DNA from: an uncultured Clostridia bacterium
GTDB lineage: Bacteria > Bacillota > Clostridia > Oscillospirales > Acutalibacteraceae
Length of the DNA stretch: 7,112 nucleotides
Direction: 5' to 3'
Assembly: GCA_947567585.1 (NCBI GenBank)
Contig: CANONE010000114.1
Coordinates: forward strand, 1-7,112
The position numbers were made by a program, and so were the translations under genes. Below the pieces are notes generated by a model that ran no database searches, was not told the DNA's origin, and worked only from the letters and a program-made list of their open reading frames with translations. Of this stretch, positions 1 to 5,585 are shown in pieces. The first letter of the stretch is position 1. The number at the start of each line of letters is the position of its first letter.

Positions 1-32
1 TGTTCTACGAGGCCGTCGGACTCGCCGCTTAA
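1..32 (+). CDS. possible 3' end of an upstream protein-coding gene (partial)
   Basis: Reading from base 3, the codons give FYEAVGLAA followed by a TAA stop at 30-32. The codons mostly end in C or G, as in the real genes of this window, and the sequence turns abruptly AT-rich after the stop, as expected at a gene end. Only nine residues are visible, so no family can be named. It could equally be chance open sequence in a spacer. Confidence 0.35.
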   Translation, partial: FYEAVGLAA

Positions 33-132
33 AATATTTTATAGTTTTTTCGCATCAATTACTTGACATTTGCCGTAGGCTATCCCAACAAAGGCGGTGT
101 AAAAGTTTCTTCCAAATGTTTCCCCTAAAGCA

Positions 133-161
133 TTGACTTTTTATGTCACAAATGGTAAAAT
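133..161 (+). promoter_or_regulatory. sigma-A-type promoter of the permease gene
   Basis: A -35 hexamer TTGACT (133-138) and a -10 hexamer TAAAAT (156-161) are separated by exactly 17 bases. Each matches the vegetative consensus at five of six positions. Transcription should start near 167-169, giving a leader of about 135 bases before the permease start codon. That is long enough for the structured attenuator seen downstream. Confidence 0.8.
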
Positions 162-174
162 AGCGCGAACGCAC

Positions 175-201
175 CAGGGCTGGGCCCCGCGTCCCAGCCT
201 G
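175..201 (+). promoter_or_regulatory. leader hairpin 1 upstream of the permease attenuator
   Basis: GCTGGG (179-184) pairs with CCCAGC (193-198). The stem extends through G178-C199, A176-T200 and C175-G201, with G177 bulged and an eight-base loop CCCCGCGT. It begins only a few bases after the predicted transcription start. Its loop bases 187-191 (CCGCG) are complementary to 210-214 (CGCGG), the foot of the following terminator stem. It could therefore act as an anti-antiterminator or as part of a pseudoknot. No known riboswitch or PyrR-binding consensus was recognised in it. Confidence 0.55.
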
Positions 202-210
202 TTTGACAGC

Positions 211-261
211 GCGGTCAGGGCCGGTGAGATGCTTTTTCACCTGCCTGCCGCCTATTTTTTT
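211..261 (+). terminator. intrinsic terminator (attenuator) in the permease leader
   Basis: The stem pairs GCGG (211-214) with CCGC (248-251), CAGG (216-219) with CCTG (244-247), and GGTGA (223-227) with TCACC (237-241). It has a bulged T215 and a small internal loop. Three bases later comes a run of seven T residues (255-261). The element lies after the promoter and before the ribosome binding site of the same gene, which is the arrangement of transcription attenuation rather than end-of-operon termination. It could instead end a short independent RNA starting near 168. Confidence 0.65.
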
Positions 262-282
262 GCCTGTACGCGGAAAAATTGA
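229..282 (+). CDS. possible 17-residue leader peptide overlapping the attenuator
   Basis: An ATG at 229, inside the terminator loop, opens the short frame MLFHLPAAYFFACTRKN, which stops at TGA 280-282. It runs through the 3' arm of the terminator and translates the T run as Tyr-Phe-Phe. GGTGAG directly precedes the ATG and AGGG lies eight bases upstream, so the ribosome binding site is weak. The stop lies just before the permease ribosome binding site at 288-294. A ribosome on this frame would block the terminator, which in outline recalls the pyrL leader of enterobacterial pyrBI. Open frames this short are common by chance, so this is only a candidate. Confidence 0.25.
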   Translation: MLFHLPAAYFFACTRKN

Positions 283-303
283 GGATTGAGGAGGCTGTAA
301 ACA

Positions 304-1710
304 ATGGAATTGCTATCAAAGCTCAACCGCCTACTGTTTCCCTGCGCCGGAGAATATGAAAAGCTGGGGATAAAAAAGGGCCTGGCCCTGGGCTTCCAGC
401 ACGCCTTTGCCATGAGCTGCGCCACCATTTTGGTCCCGCTGCTTACCGGTCTGGACGTGGGCGTGGCCTTGTTCTGCGCGGGCTGCGGCACCATCATCTT
501 CCACCTGTGTACCGGGGGCCGGATGCCCACCTTTTTGGGCAGCTCTTTCGCCTTTATCTCCGCGCTGTGCGGGGTCATCGGAAACAGCAGCTTTGGGGCC
601 ACCAAGGATGAACAGGTCGCCGCGGCCATGGGGGGCATCATTGCCTCGGGCGTATTCTATCTGATTCTGGCTCTGGTGATCAGGCTCTTTGGCAAGGGGC
701 TCATTGACAAACTGTTTCCGCCGGTGGTCCGGGGCGTGGGCATTACGCTAATTGGCCTGAATCTGGCGGGGTCCGCCATCAACAATATCCAAACGCAGTA
801 TGGCCCGGACGGCGCGGCGCTGGCCGTCTTTGGCCAGGGCTACGACATGGCCGCCTATGTGTGGGCCTGGGCGCTGGCGGGGACGGTGTGCCTTTTGGCT
901 GTGTTTCTGTCCAGCTGCGGCAGGGGCATGGTGAAGATGTCCTCCATAGTGATTTCCCTGGTCTCGGGCTATGTGCTGGCCCTGATTGCCACAAAGACCG
1001 GGCTGGCCCCTGCGGCTTTGATGGACACCTCCGTGATCGCCGGATACGGCTGGCTGCAGGCCCCACATTTTGTGATGCCTACCTTTAACATCACCGCTAT
1101 TGGTATGATCGCCCCCATCGCCATTGTCACCTGTGTGGAGCATGTGGGCGACGTATACGCCAACGGCGCGGTGGTGAACAAGAAGTTTACCGAAAATCCC
1201 GGCCTGCACCGCACTCTGTTGGGAGACGGCCTGGCTACCGTCTTCGCGGGCTTTGTAGGCGGGCCTCCCAACACCACGTATTCCGAGAATACGGCGGTCT
1301 TGGCCGCCACCGGCAACTATAACCCCGCCTCTCTGCGGGTGGCGGCGCTGGTGGCCATTGCCGTCAGCTTCCTGGGCAAGGCCATTGGAGTGATTCAGTC
1401 CGTGCCCAACTGCGTGCTGGGCGGGGCCTGCATCGTGCTCTATGGCATGATCGCCTCTGTGGGCCTGCGGACCTTGGTGGAAAATCATGTGGACTTCACC
1501 AAGAACCGCAACCTCTGCATTGCCGCCGTCATGCTGGTGCTGGCTATCGGCGGGGCGGCCATTGGCAACGCTACCTTCAGCTTCTCCAACATCGGCTTGG
1601 GAATCATCGTGGGTATTATTCTCAACCTAATCGTTCCTGATAAAGACCAGGGTAAGGGCTTAGTTGCCCACTCTGTGGATAAAGCGGAGGTTATCCCGGA
1701 AAGGAAATAA
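304..1710 (+). CDS. UraA-like uracil/xanthine permease (NCS2 family)
   Basis: This is a 468-residue polytopic inner-membrane protein of the NCS2 (nucleobase:cation symporter-2) family, which imports uracil or purines with protons. E. coli UraA has 429 residues, and the extra length here is partly a polar C-terminal tail. Visible family signatures are QHAFAM near residue 33 (His33 fits UraA His24), GSSFAFI, PTFNITAI with VEHVGD at 278-283, and PPNTTYSEN around residues 322-329. Glu279 and Glu328 are 49 residues apart, as are the UraA substrate-binding Glu241 and Glu290. The position of UraA His245 is Asp283 here. The C-terminal half (LYGMIASVGLRTLVENHVD) resembles UraA closely. The ATG at 304 follows AGGAGG (289-294) with nine bases between. 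The gene has its own promoter and an attenuator-like leader. Uracil is the most likely substrate, but xanthine or another base is possible. Confidence 0.88.
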   Translation: MELLSKLNRLLFPCAGEYEKLGIKKGLALGFQHAFAMSCATILVPLLTGLDVGVALFCAGCGTIIFHLCTGGRMPTFLGSSFAFISALCGVIGNSSFGATKDEQVAAAMGGIIASGVFYLILALVIRLFGKGLIDKLFPPVVRGVGITLIGLNLAGSAINNIQTQYGPDGAALAVFGQGYDMAAYVWAWALAGTVCLLAVFLSSCGRGMVKMSSIVISLVSGYVLALIATKTGLAPAALMDTSVIAGYGWLQAPHFVMPTFNITAIGMIAPIAIVTCVEHVGDVYANGAVVNKKFTENPGLHRTLLGDGLATVFAGFVGGPPNTTYSENTAVLAATGNYNPASLRVAALVAIAVSFLGKAIGVIQSVPNCVLGGACIVLYGMIASVGLRTLVENHVDFTKNRNLCIAAVMLVLAIGGAAIGNATFSFSNIGLGIIVGIILNLIVPDKDQGKGLVAHSVDKAEVIPERK

Positions 1711-1765
1711 GAATTTACCGAAAAGGCGGGCACGTATTCTTATTGGGGGCCGGTTCTTACATAAG

Positions 1766-1814
1766 CTATACCTTCCGGGAAACGGCGGCTTTGTGCGCTG
1801 TCTCCCGGGTATAG
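1766..1814 (+). other. long imperfect hairpin between permease and fucose isomerase genes
   Basis: CTATAC (1766-1771) pairs with GTATAG (1809-1814), and CCGGGA (1775-1780) with TCCCGG (1803-1808), leaving CTT 1772-1774 bulged. The inner ACGGCG (1782-1787) pairs with CGCTGT (1796-1801) through one G-U pair around an eight-base loop. That gives about 18 base pairs. No T run follows on either strand, so it is not a classical intrinsic terminator. It may protect or process the RNA between the two genes, or be a leader structure of the isomerase. Overlapping TATAGT (1810-1815) and TATAGA (1815-1820) resemble -10 boxes but lack a good -35. Confidence 0.5.
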
Positions 1815-1859
1815 TATAGAAGTTGGCAAAAACTAATCTTTGTGAAACGGGGGTTCGTT

Positions 1860-3653
1860 ATGCAGTTTACGAGGTATCCAAAGATCGGCATCCGCCCTGT
1901 TATCGACGGCCGCTGGGGCGGCGTCAGGGAAAGCCTGGAGGCCCAGACCATGGGCATGGCCCAGGCGGCGGCAAAGCTCATTGAAACCAGCCTGCGGTAC
2001 CCGGACGGCGTGCCTGTGCAGTGCGTGATAAGCGAAACCACCATTGGCGGCGGAGCGGAAGCCGCCAAGTGCGCGGCGCTGTTTTCTACGCAAGACGTTG
2101 TAGCAACTTTAAGCGTCACCCCCTGCTGGTGCTATGGCTCCGAAACCTTTGACATGGACCCTGGCACGATCAAGGCTGTGTGGGGATTTAACGGCACCGA
2201 GCGCCCGGGGGCGGTGTACCTGGCGGCTGTTATGGCCGCCTATGCCCAGAAGGGACTGCCGGCGTTTTCCATCTACGGCCACGACGTCCAGGACCTGGGG
2301 GATTCCTCCATCCCGGAGGACGTGGCGGGAAAGATCCTGAAATTTGCCCGGGGCGCGGTGGCCGTGGGCTGGATGAAGAATAAGTCCTACGTAAACCTGG
2401 GCGGCGTGGCCATGGGCATTGCCGGCAGCTATTGCGACGCGGCCATGTTCCAAAAGTACTTGGGCATCCGGGCCGAATGGGTGGACATGACAGAGATCCT
2501 GCGGCGGATTACCCTGGAAATCTACGATAAGGCGGAGTACGGGAAAGCCCTCTCCTGGATTCGCGCCAACTGCAAAGAGGGTCTTGATCTAAACGAAGGC
2601 AAGGCGCTGCCGGAGATCATCACCCGCTCCAAGATAGTGCCCGCAGATCAGGACTGGGAGTTTATCGCCAAGATGACCATCATTGTCCGGGACATTCTCT
2701 ACGGCAATCCCAAGCTGGACGAGCTGGGCTGGCATGAAGAAGCCCTGGGTAAAAACGCGGTAGCGGGCGGCTTCCAGGGCCAGCGCCAGTGGACCGACTG
2801 GCTGCCCAACGCGGATTTTACCGAGGCTGTTCTGGCCTCAACCTTTGACTGGAACGGTCCTAAGGCCCCTACGCCCTTTGCCACGGAAAACGACACCCTT
2901 AACGGCGTGGCCATGATGCTGGGGACTCTCGTCAGCAACACGGCCCCCTGCTTCCACGATGTGCGCACCTATTGGAGCCCGGAAGCCTGCCAGCGGGTTA
3001 CCGGACACAAGCCCGCCGGCGTGGCGGCCAACGGTTTTATCCATCTCATCAATTCCGGGGCCACCGCCCTGGACGGTTCCGGCGCGGCGAAGAACAAGGA
3101 AGGACAAGGCTGTATGAAGCCCTTCTGGGATATGACCGGTGAGGATGTGTCCGCCTGCCTTCGCGCCACGGACTGGCGCCGGGCCAACTATGAGTATTTC
3201 CGGGGCGGCGGGTTTTCCAGCCACTTCCGCTGTCAGGCGGAGATGCCCGTAACCATGCTGCGGGTAAATATTGTAGAGGGGATCGGGCCGGTTATCCAGA
3301 TTGCCGAGGGCCATACCGCCCATCTCCCGGACGAGATCCATAAGGTCATTGACCAGCGTACCGATCCCTCCTGGCCCACTACCTGGTTTGCGCCGCGCCT
3401 TACCGGGAAGGGAGCCTTTAAGGACGTGTACAGCGTCATGGCGAACTGGGGGGCCAACCACGGCGTCACGGTGTACGGCCATGTGGGCCCGGAGCTGATT
3501 ACCCTGGCCTCCATGCTGCGCATCCCGGTGGCCATGCACAATGTGGATGAGGGCGATATCTTCCGCCCCCACGCCTGGTCCGCCTTCGGCGCCGAAGACA
3601 TTCAGTCCGCCGACTATCGGGCGTGCCAAAATTACGGCCCCTTATATGGCTGA
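1860..3653 (+). CDS. fucI: L-fucose isomerase (also D-arabinose isomerase)
   Basis: This 597-residue cytosolic ketol isomerase converts L-fucose to L-fuculose, and usually D-arabinose to D-ribulose, with a Mn2+ ion; the E. coli enzyme has 591 residues and is hexameric. It follows E. coli FucI end to end as I recall that sequence: PKIGIRPVIDGR at the N-terminus, TPCWCYGSET, WGFNGTERPGAVYLAA, FSIYGHDVQD, GGFQGQR, WPTTWFAPRLTGKG and a C-terminal RACQNYGPLY. The E. coli metal ligands Glu337, Asp361 and His528 correspond to Glu343 (TENDTLNG), Asp367 (HDVRTYW) and His534 (GANHGV), all shifted by six, so the active site is intact. The start is ATG 1860. It gives an N-terminus of the same length as E. 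coli FucI and follows GGGGG (1849-1853) at six bases. An in-frame GTG at 1842 would add six residues but has no ribosome binding site. No fucK, fucA or fucP homologue adjoins it. Confidence 0.95.
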   Translation: MQFTRYPKIGIRPVIDGRWGGVRESLEAQTMGMAQAAAKLIETSLRYPDGVPVQCVISETTIGGGAEAAKCAALFSTQDVVATLSVTPCWCYGSETFDMDPGTIKAVWGFNGTERPGAVYLAAVMAAYAQKGLPAFSIYGHDVQDLGDSSIPEDVAGKILKFARGAVAVGWMKNKSYVNLGGVAMGIAGSYCDAAMFQKYLGIRAEWVDMTEILRRITLEIYDKAEYGKALSWIRANCKEGLDLNEGKALPEIITRSKIVPADQDWEFIAKMTIIVRDILYGNPKLDELGWHEEALGKNAVAGGFQGQRQWTDWLPNADFTEAVLASTFDWNGPKAPTPFATENDTLNGVAMMLGTLVSNTAPCFHDVRTYWSPEACQRVTGHKPAGVAANGFIHLINSGATALDGSGAAKNKEGQGCMKPFWDMTGEDVSACLRATDWRRANYEYFRGGGFSSHFRCQAEMPVTMLRVNIVEGIGPVIQIAEGHTAHLPDEIHKVIDQRTDPSWPTTWFAPRLTGKGAFKDVYSVMANWGANHGVTVYGHVGPELITLASMLRIPVAMHNVDEGDIFRPHAWSAFGAEDIQSADYRACQNYGPLYG

Positions 3654-3687
3654 GGCTACAGCCATGGGGCTTTGCGTCCTGTAGGCC
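3654..3687 (+). other. small hairpin just after the fucose isomerase stop codon
   Basis: GGCTACAG (3654-3661) pairs with CTGTAGGCC (3679-3687) with one bulged G, starting at the first base after the stop. There is no T run after it, so it is not a terminator by itself. It may shield the 3' end of the coding RNA. A fold of this size in GC-rich DNA can also occur by chance. Confidence 0.3.
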
Positions 3688-3725
3688 GGTAGGTCCTGGC
3701 CCGGCGGCCCGCTGAGACGAGCCGG

Positions 3726-3778
3726 AAAAAGCAAGCCGCGCCGCAGCCATCCCACGGGGGAATGGAGCGGCGCGGCTT
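3726..3778. terminator. bidirectional terminator between convergent genes
   Basis: A perfect 12-base stem, AAGCCGCGCCGC (3733-3744) with GCGGCGCGGCTT (3767-3778), encloses 22 bases that fold further (CCATCCC against GGGAATGG with one bulged A). On the minus strand the stem is followed, after GC, by five T residues (complement of 3726-3730), which is a good end for symporter transcripts. On the plus strand only TTATCTTT follows, a weaker but usable T-rich tail for the isomerase gene. Its place between two converging genes supports a shared role. Confidence 0.75.
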
Positions 3779-3879
3779 ATCTTTAGAACCTGTACCGATA
3801 AGATATTGCGCCTGTCTTTCCGGAAAATTTTGGGGGAAGGGCCAGAACGCCGGGCAAAGCGGACCGCCCCGCCAACTGC

Positions 3880-5376
3880 CTATGCCTTTTTCTTCTTTGC
3901 CTTGGGGTAGAATTTATCCCCGGCGGTTTCCTGGGGAAGTTTCAGCGCAGCGCCCGCCTTGCTGCCCGCAAAGCACAGCAGGAAGGAAACCCCCATGGCC
4001 AGACAGGCGTACAGGGGGCCGTCCGGGGTGGTGAAGCCGGAGAGGGCGGCGGGCAAAAAGGCCGTCAAAAAGCCCCCCAGCATACCGGCCCAAGCGCCGG
4101 TGCGGTTGATACCCTTCCAGTACAGGGACAGGAGGTACGGAGCCAGGAAGGAGCCGGAAATAATGCCCCAGGAGTAGGACATCATCTCTAAAATGGGGGT
4201 GGGATAATTGGCGATAAAATAGCTGAGCACCACAAAGGCCAGACAGAGAATCCGGGTTAGGGCCGCCAGATTGTTGTCGTCTATTTTCTTTCTGATATTG
4301 GTCTTGACCAGGTCCATGGAAACCGTAGAACAGGCTGTCAGGGTAATGCTGGAAAGGGTGGAGACAGAGGCTGAAATCAGCAGCACCAGAATCACGCCGA
4401 TCAACAGATTGGGCAGGCCCGCGGAGTCCAGCATCAGGGGCACCAGAAAGTCCTTGCCGCCCTGGGGCATGGTTTCCCCGAAAAACAGGTGGGACAGCGA
4501 GCCGATAAAATACCCGCCCCCGGCTACCAGCAGGGCGAAGACCGTGGAAATCACCGTACCCCGGCGGACCTCCTGGCGGTCCCGAATGCCGTAGTACTTA
4601 TGGACCATCTGGGGCAGGCCCCAGGTGCCAAAGCTGGTCATCAGCAAAGTGGAGATCAGCGCTACGGCGGATTTCCCCGGCAATGGTGCCATGTTATGGG
4701 ATTTCATGTAGTCCATCATATTGGATAGCCCTGCGGAAAGCCCGCCCACCTGGGGGGAGAGCACCACCAGGACGATCAGGGCCGTCACCCCGATCATCAT
4801 CACAAAGCCTTGAACAAAATCCGCCTTTAGGGTGGCGATATATCCCCCCAGCACCAGCAAAAGAGCGGAAGCAATGGCAATGATAATCATGCAGACCCGC
4901 TCGTCAATGCCCAAAATCACCGAGCAGACGCTGGTGAGGCCCTTGTATACCGAGGCGGAGTAGGGGATCAAAAACACGAAGATTACAACGCAGGAAAAAA
5001 GCCGCATGCCGGGGCTTTGAAAACGCTTTTCAAAAAGTTGGGGCATGGACTTGATATCCATGCGCCGGGTTACCTCCCGGGTGCGGTCCGCCAGCACCAG
5101 CCAGGCCAGAAGGGAGCCGAAAACCGCGTTTCCCAGGCCCACCAGCACGCTCCACAGACCGTAGCTCCAGCCGGAGCCCCCGGAGTAGCCGATAAACATC
5201 ACCGCCGAAAAATATGCCGTGCCGTAAGACAGCGCAGAGATCCAGGCCCCGGCGCTGCGCCCGCCTACGGTAAAGCCCGCCATGCCGCCGCCCTTGCGGG
5301 AATACAAAATGCCGATTCCCAGCATAAAGACGGCGTACACGCCAATGACGATCCAAATGGTAAGCTGTTTGTCCAT
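3880..5376 (-). CDS. sodium:solute symporter family transporter, substrate unknown
   Basis: This 498-residue inner-membrane protein belongs to the SSS family (PutP, PanF, SGLT relatives; usually about 480-520 residues), which couples solute uptake to sodium. The first membrane helix is at about 5-25 and the second, with GGRSAGAWISALSYGTAYFSA (38-58), follows a short loop. FGTWGLPQMVHKYYG is a typical family stretch. SVSTLSSITLTACST places Ser339-Thr340 where PutP has the sodium ligands Ser340-Thr341. At the position of PutP Asp55 this protein has Tyr55, so it is probably not a proline carrier and sits nearer the PanF/SGLT-like branches. The C-terminus is lysine-rich (KAKKKKA). The start is ATG 5376, because AGGAGG (complement of 5383-5388) lies six bases upstream. 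The in-frame ATG at 5397 would put that site inside the gene. The divergent oxidoreductase gene suggests a sugar, polyol or sugar acid as substrate; this is inference. Confidence 0.88.
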   Translation of the reverse strand: MDKQLTIWIVIGVYAVFMLGIGILYSRKGGGMAGFTVGGRSAGAWISALSYGTAYFSAVMFIGYSGGSGWSYGLWSVLVGLGNAVFGSLLAWLVLADRTREVTRRMDIKSMPQLFEKRFQSPGMRLFSCVVIFVFLIPYSASVYKGLTSVCSVILGIDERVCMIIIAIASALLLVLGGYIATLKADFVQGFVMMIGVTALIVLVVLSPQVGGLSAGLSNMMDYMKSHNMAPLPGKSAVALISTLLMTSFGTWGLPQMVHKYYGIRDRQEVRRGTVISTVFALLVAGGGYFIGSLSHLFFGETMPQGGKDFLVPLMLDSAGLPNLLIGVILVLLISASVSTLSSITLTACSTVSMDLVKTNIRKKIDDNNLAALTRILCLAFVVLSYFIANYPTPILEMMSYSWGIISGSFLAPYLLSLYWKGINRTGAWAGMLGGFLTAFLPAALSGFTTPDGPLYACLAMGVSFLLCFAGSKAGAALKLPQETAGDKFYPKAKKKKA

Positions 5377-5399
5377 ATTGTGCCTCCTCGTTTTCACTT

Positions 5400-5433
5400 G
5401 GCAGCGCTTTAGCCTGCAAGCAGGGCAACTGCC
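5400..5433 (-). other. nested inverted repeat in the symporter leader
   Basis: Outer arms GGCAG (5400-5404) and CTGCC (5429-5433) flank inner arms CCTGC (5413-5417) and GCAGG (5420-5424) around a two-base centre. The predicted minus-strand transcription start is near 5433, so the symporter mRNA would begin directly with this fold. It could stabilise the 5' end, or be a protein-binding site downstream of the promoter. No T run makes it a terminator. Confidence 0.4.
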
Positions 5434-5439
5434 ATAAAA

Positions 5440-5468
5440 ATTTTATCATGCCCGGGCAAAAACTACAA
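5440..5468 (-). promoter_or_regulatory. promoter of the symporter gene
   Basis: On the minus strand TTGTAG (complement of 5463-5468) is followed after 17 bases by TAAAAT (complement of 5440-5445). The -10 box is preceded by TGA, giving an extended -10 (TGnTAAAAT) that can make up for the weak -35. The start of transcription would fall near 5433, about 57 bases before the symporter ATG. Confidence 0.6.
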
Positions 5469-5472
5469 GAAA

Positions 5473-5487
5473 AACTTTGCAAAAGTT
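5473..5487. promoter_or_regulatory. palindrome between divergent promoters, candidate operator
   Basis: AACTTTGCAAAAGTT has perfect six-base arms (5473-5478 and 5482-5487) around GCA. It overlaps the -35 box of the oxidoreductase promoter (5476-5481) and lies four bases from the -35 of the symporter promoter (5463-5468). A protein bound here could control both genes at once. No regulator gene is present in the window and the motif was not assigned to a regulator family. Confidence 0.5.
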
Positions 5488-5504
5488 CGAAAAAGAGGTA
5501 TAAT
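5476..5504 (+). promoter_or_regulatory. promoter of the Gfo/Idh/MocA oxidoreductase gene
   Basis: A perfect TATAAT (5499-5504) stands 17 bases after TTTGCA (5476-5481), a four-of-six -35 box. Reading TTGCAA (5477-5482) with a 16-base spacer is equally possible. Transcription would start near 5511, leaving a leader of about 75 bases. Confidence 0.7.
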
Positions 5505-5537
5505 GATCGTACACTCTCCCGCAGCCCGCGGGCAAGG

Positions 5538-5554
5538 GGGATGCGCCGCATCCC
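5538..5554 (+). other. leader hairpin of the oxidoreductase gene
   Basis: GGGATGC (5538-5544) and GCATCCC (5548-5554) form a perfect seven-base stem with a three-base loop. The self-complementary GCCCGCGGGC lies just upstream at 5524-5533. Both are in the short untranslated leader. The sequence after the stem is TGGTAAAAAA, without a T run, so this is not a terminator. The ribosome binding site at 5571-5576 stays outside the stem. Confidence 0.4.
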
Positions 5555-5585
5555 TGGTAAAAAACACAACAGGAGGCATGACATA

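Noticed and set aside
30..50. TAAAATATTTTA palindrome followed by a T run after the possible upstream gene end
   Set aside because: The stem is only A-T pairs with no loop, so it is too weak to call an intrinsic terminator.
63..68. Perfect -35 hexamer TTGACA upstream of the permease promoter
   Set aside because: No acceptable -10 box lies 16-18 bases downstream; TATCCC at 81-86 is only 12 bases away.
105..122. Direct repeat GTTTC (105-109 and 118-122) before the permease promoter
   Set aside because: Five-base repeats in an AT-rich spacer are expected by chance and no third copy is present.
748..1488. Long minus-strand open frame opposite the permease gene
   Set aside because: It is rich in His, Gly and Gln, has no recognisable domain and lies opposite a clearly conserved gene, so it is a shadow of GC-rich codons.
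1842..1859. GTG start for the fucose isomerase six codons upstream
   Set aside because: It has no ribosome binding site, whereas ATG 1860 has one and matches the E. coli FucI N-terminus in length.
2838..3629. 263-codon minus-strand open frame opposite the fucose isomerase
   Set aside because: It lies opposite a conserved catalytic region, has low-complexity composition and no family resemblance.
3779..3879. Search for a small gene between the terminator and the symporter stop codon
   Set aside because: The open frame crossing this stretch lacks a ribosome binding site and runs antisense into the symporter gene.
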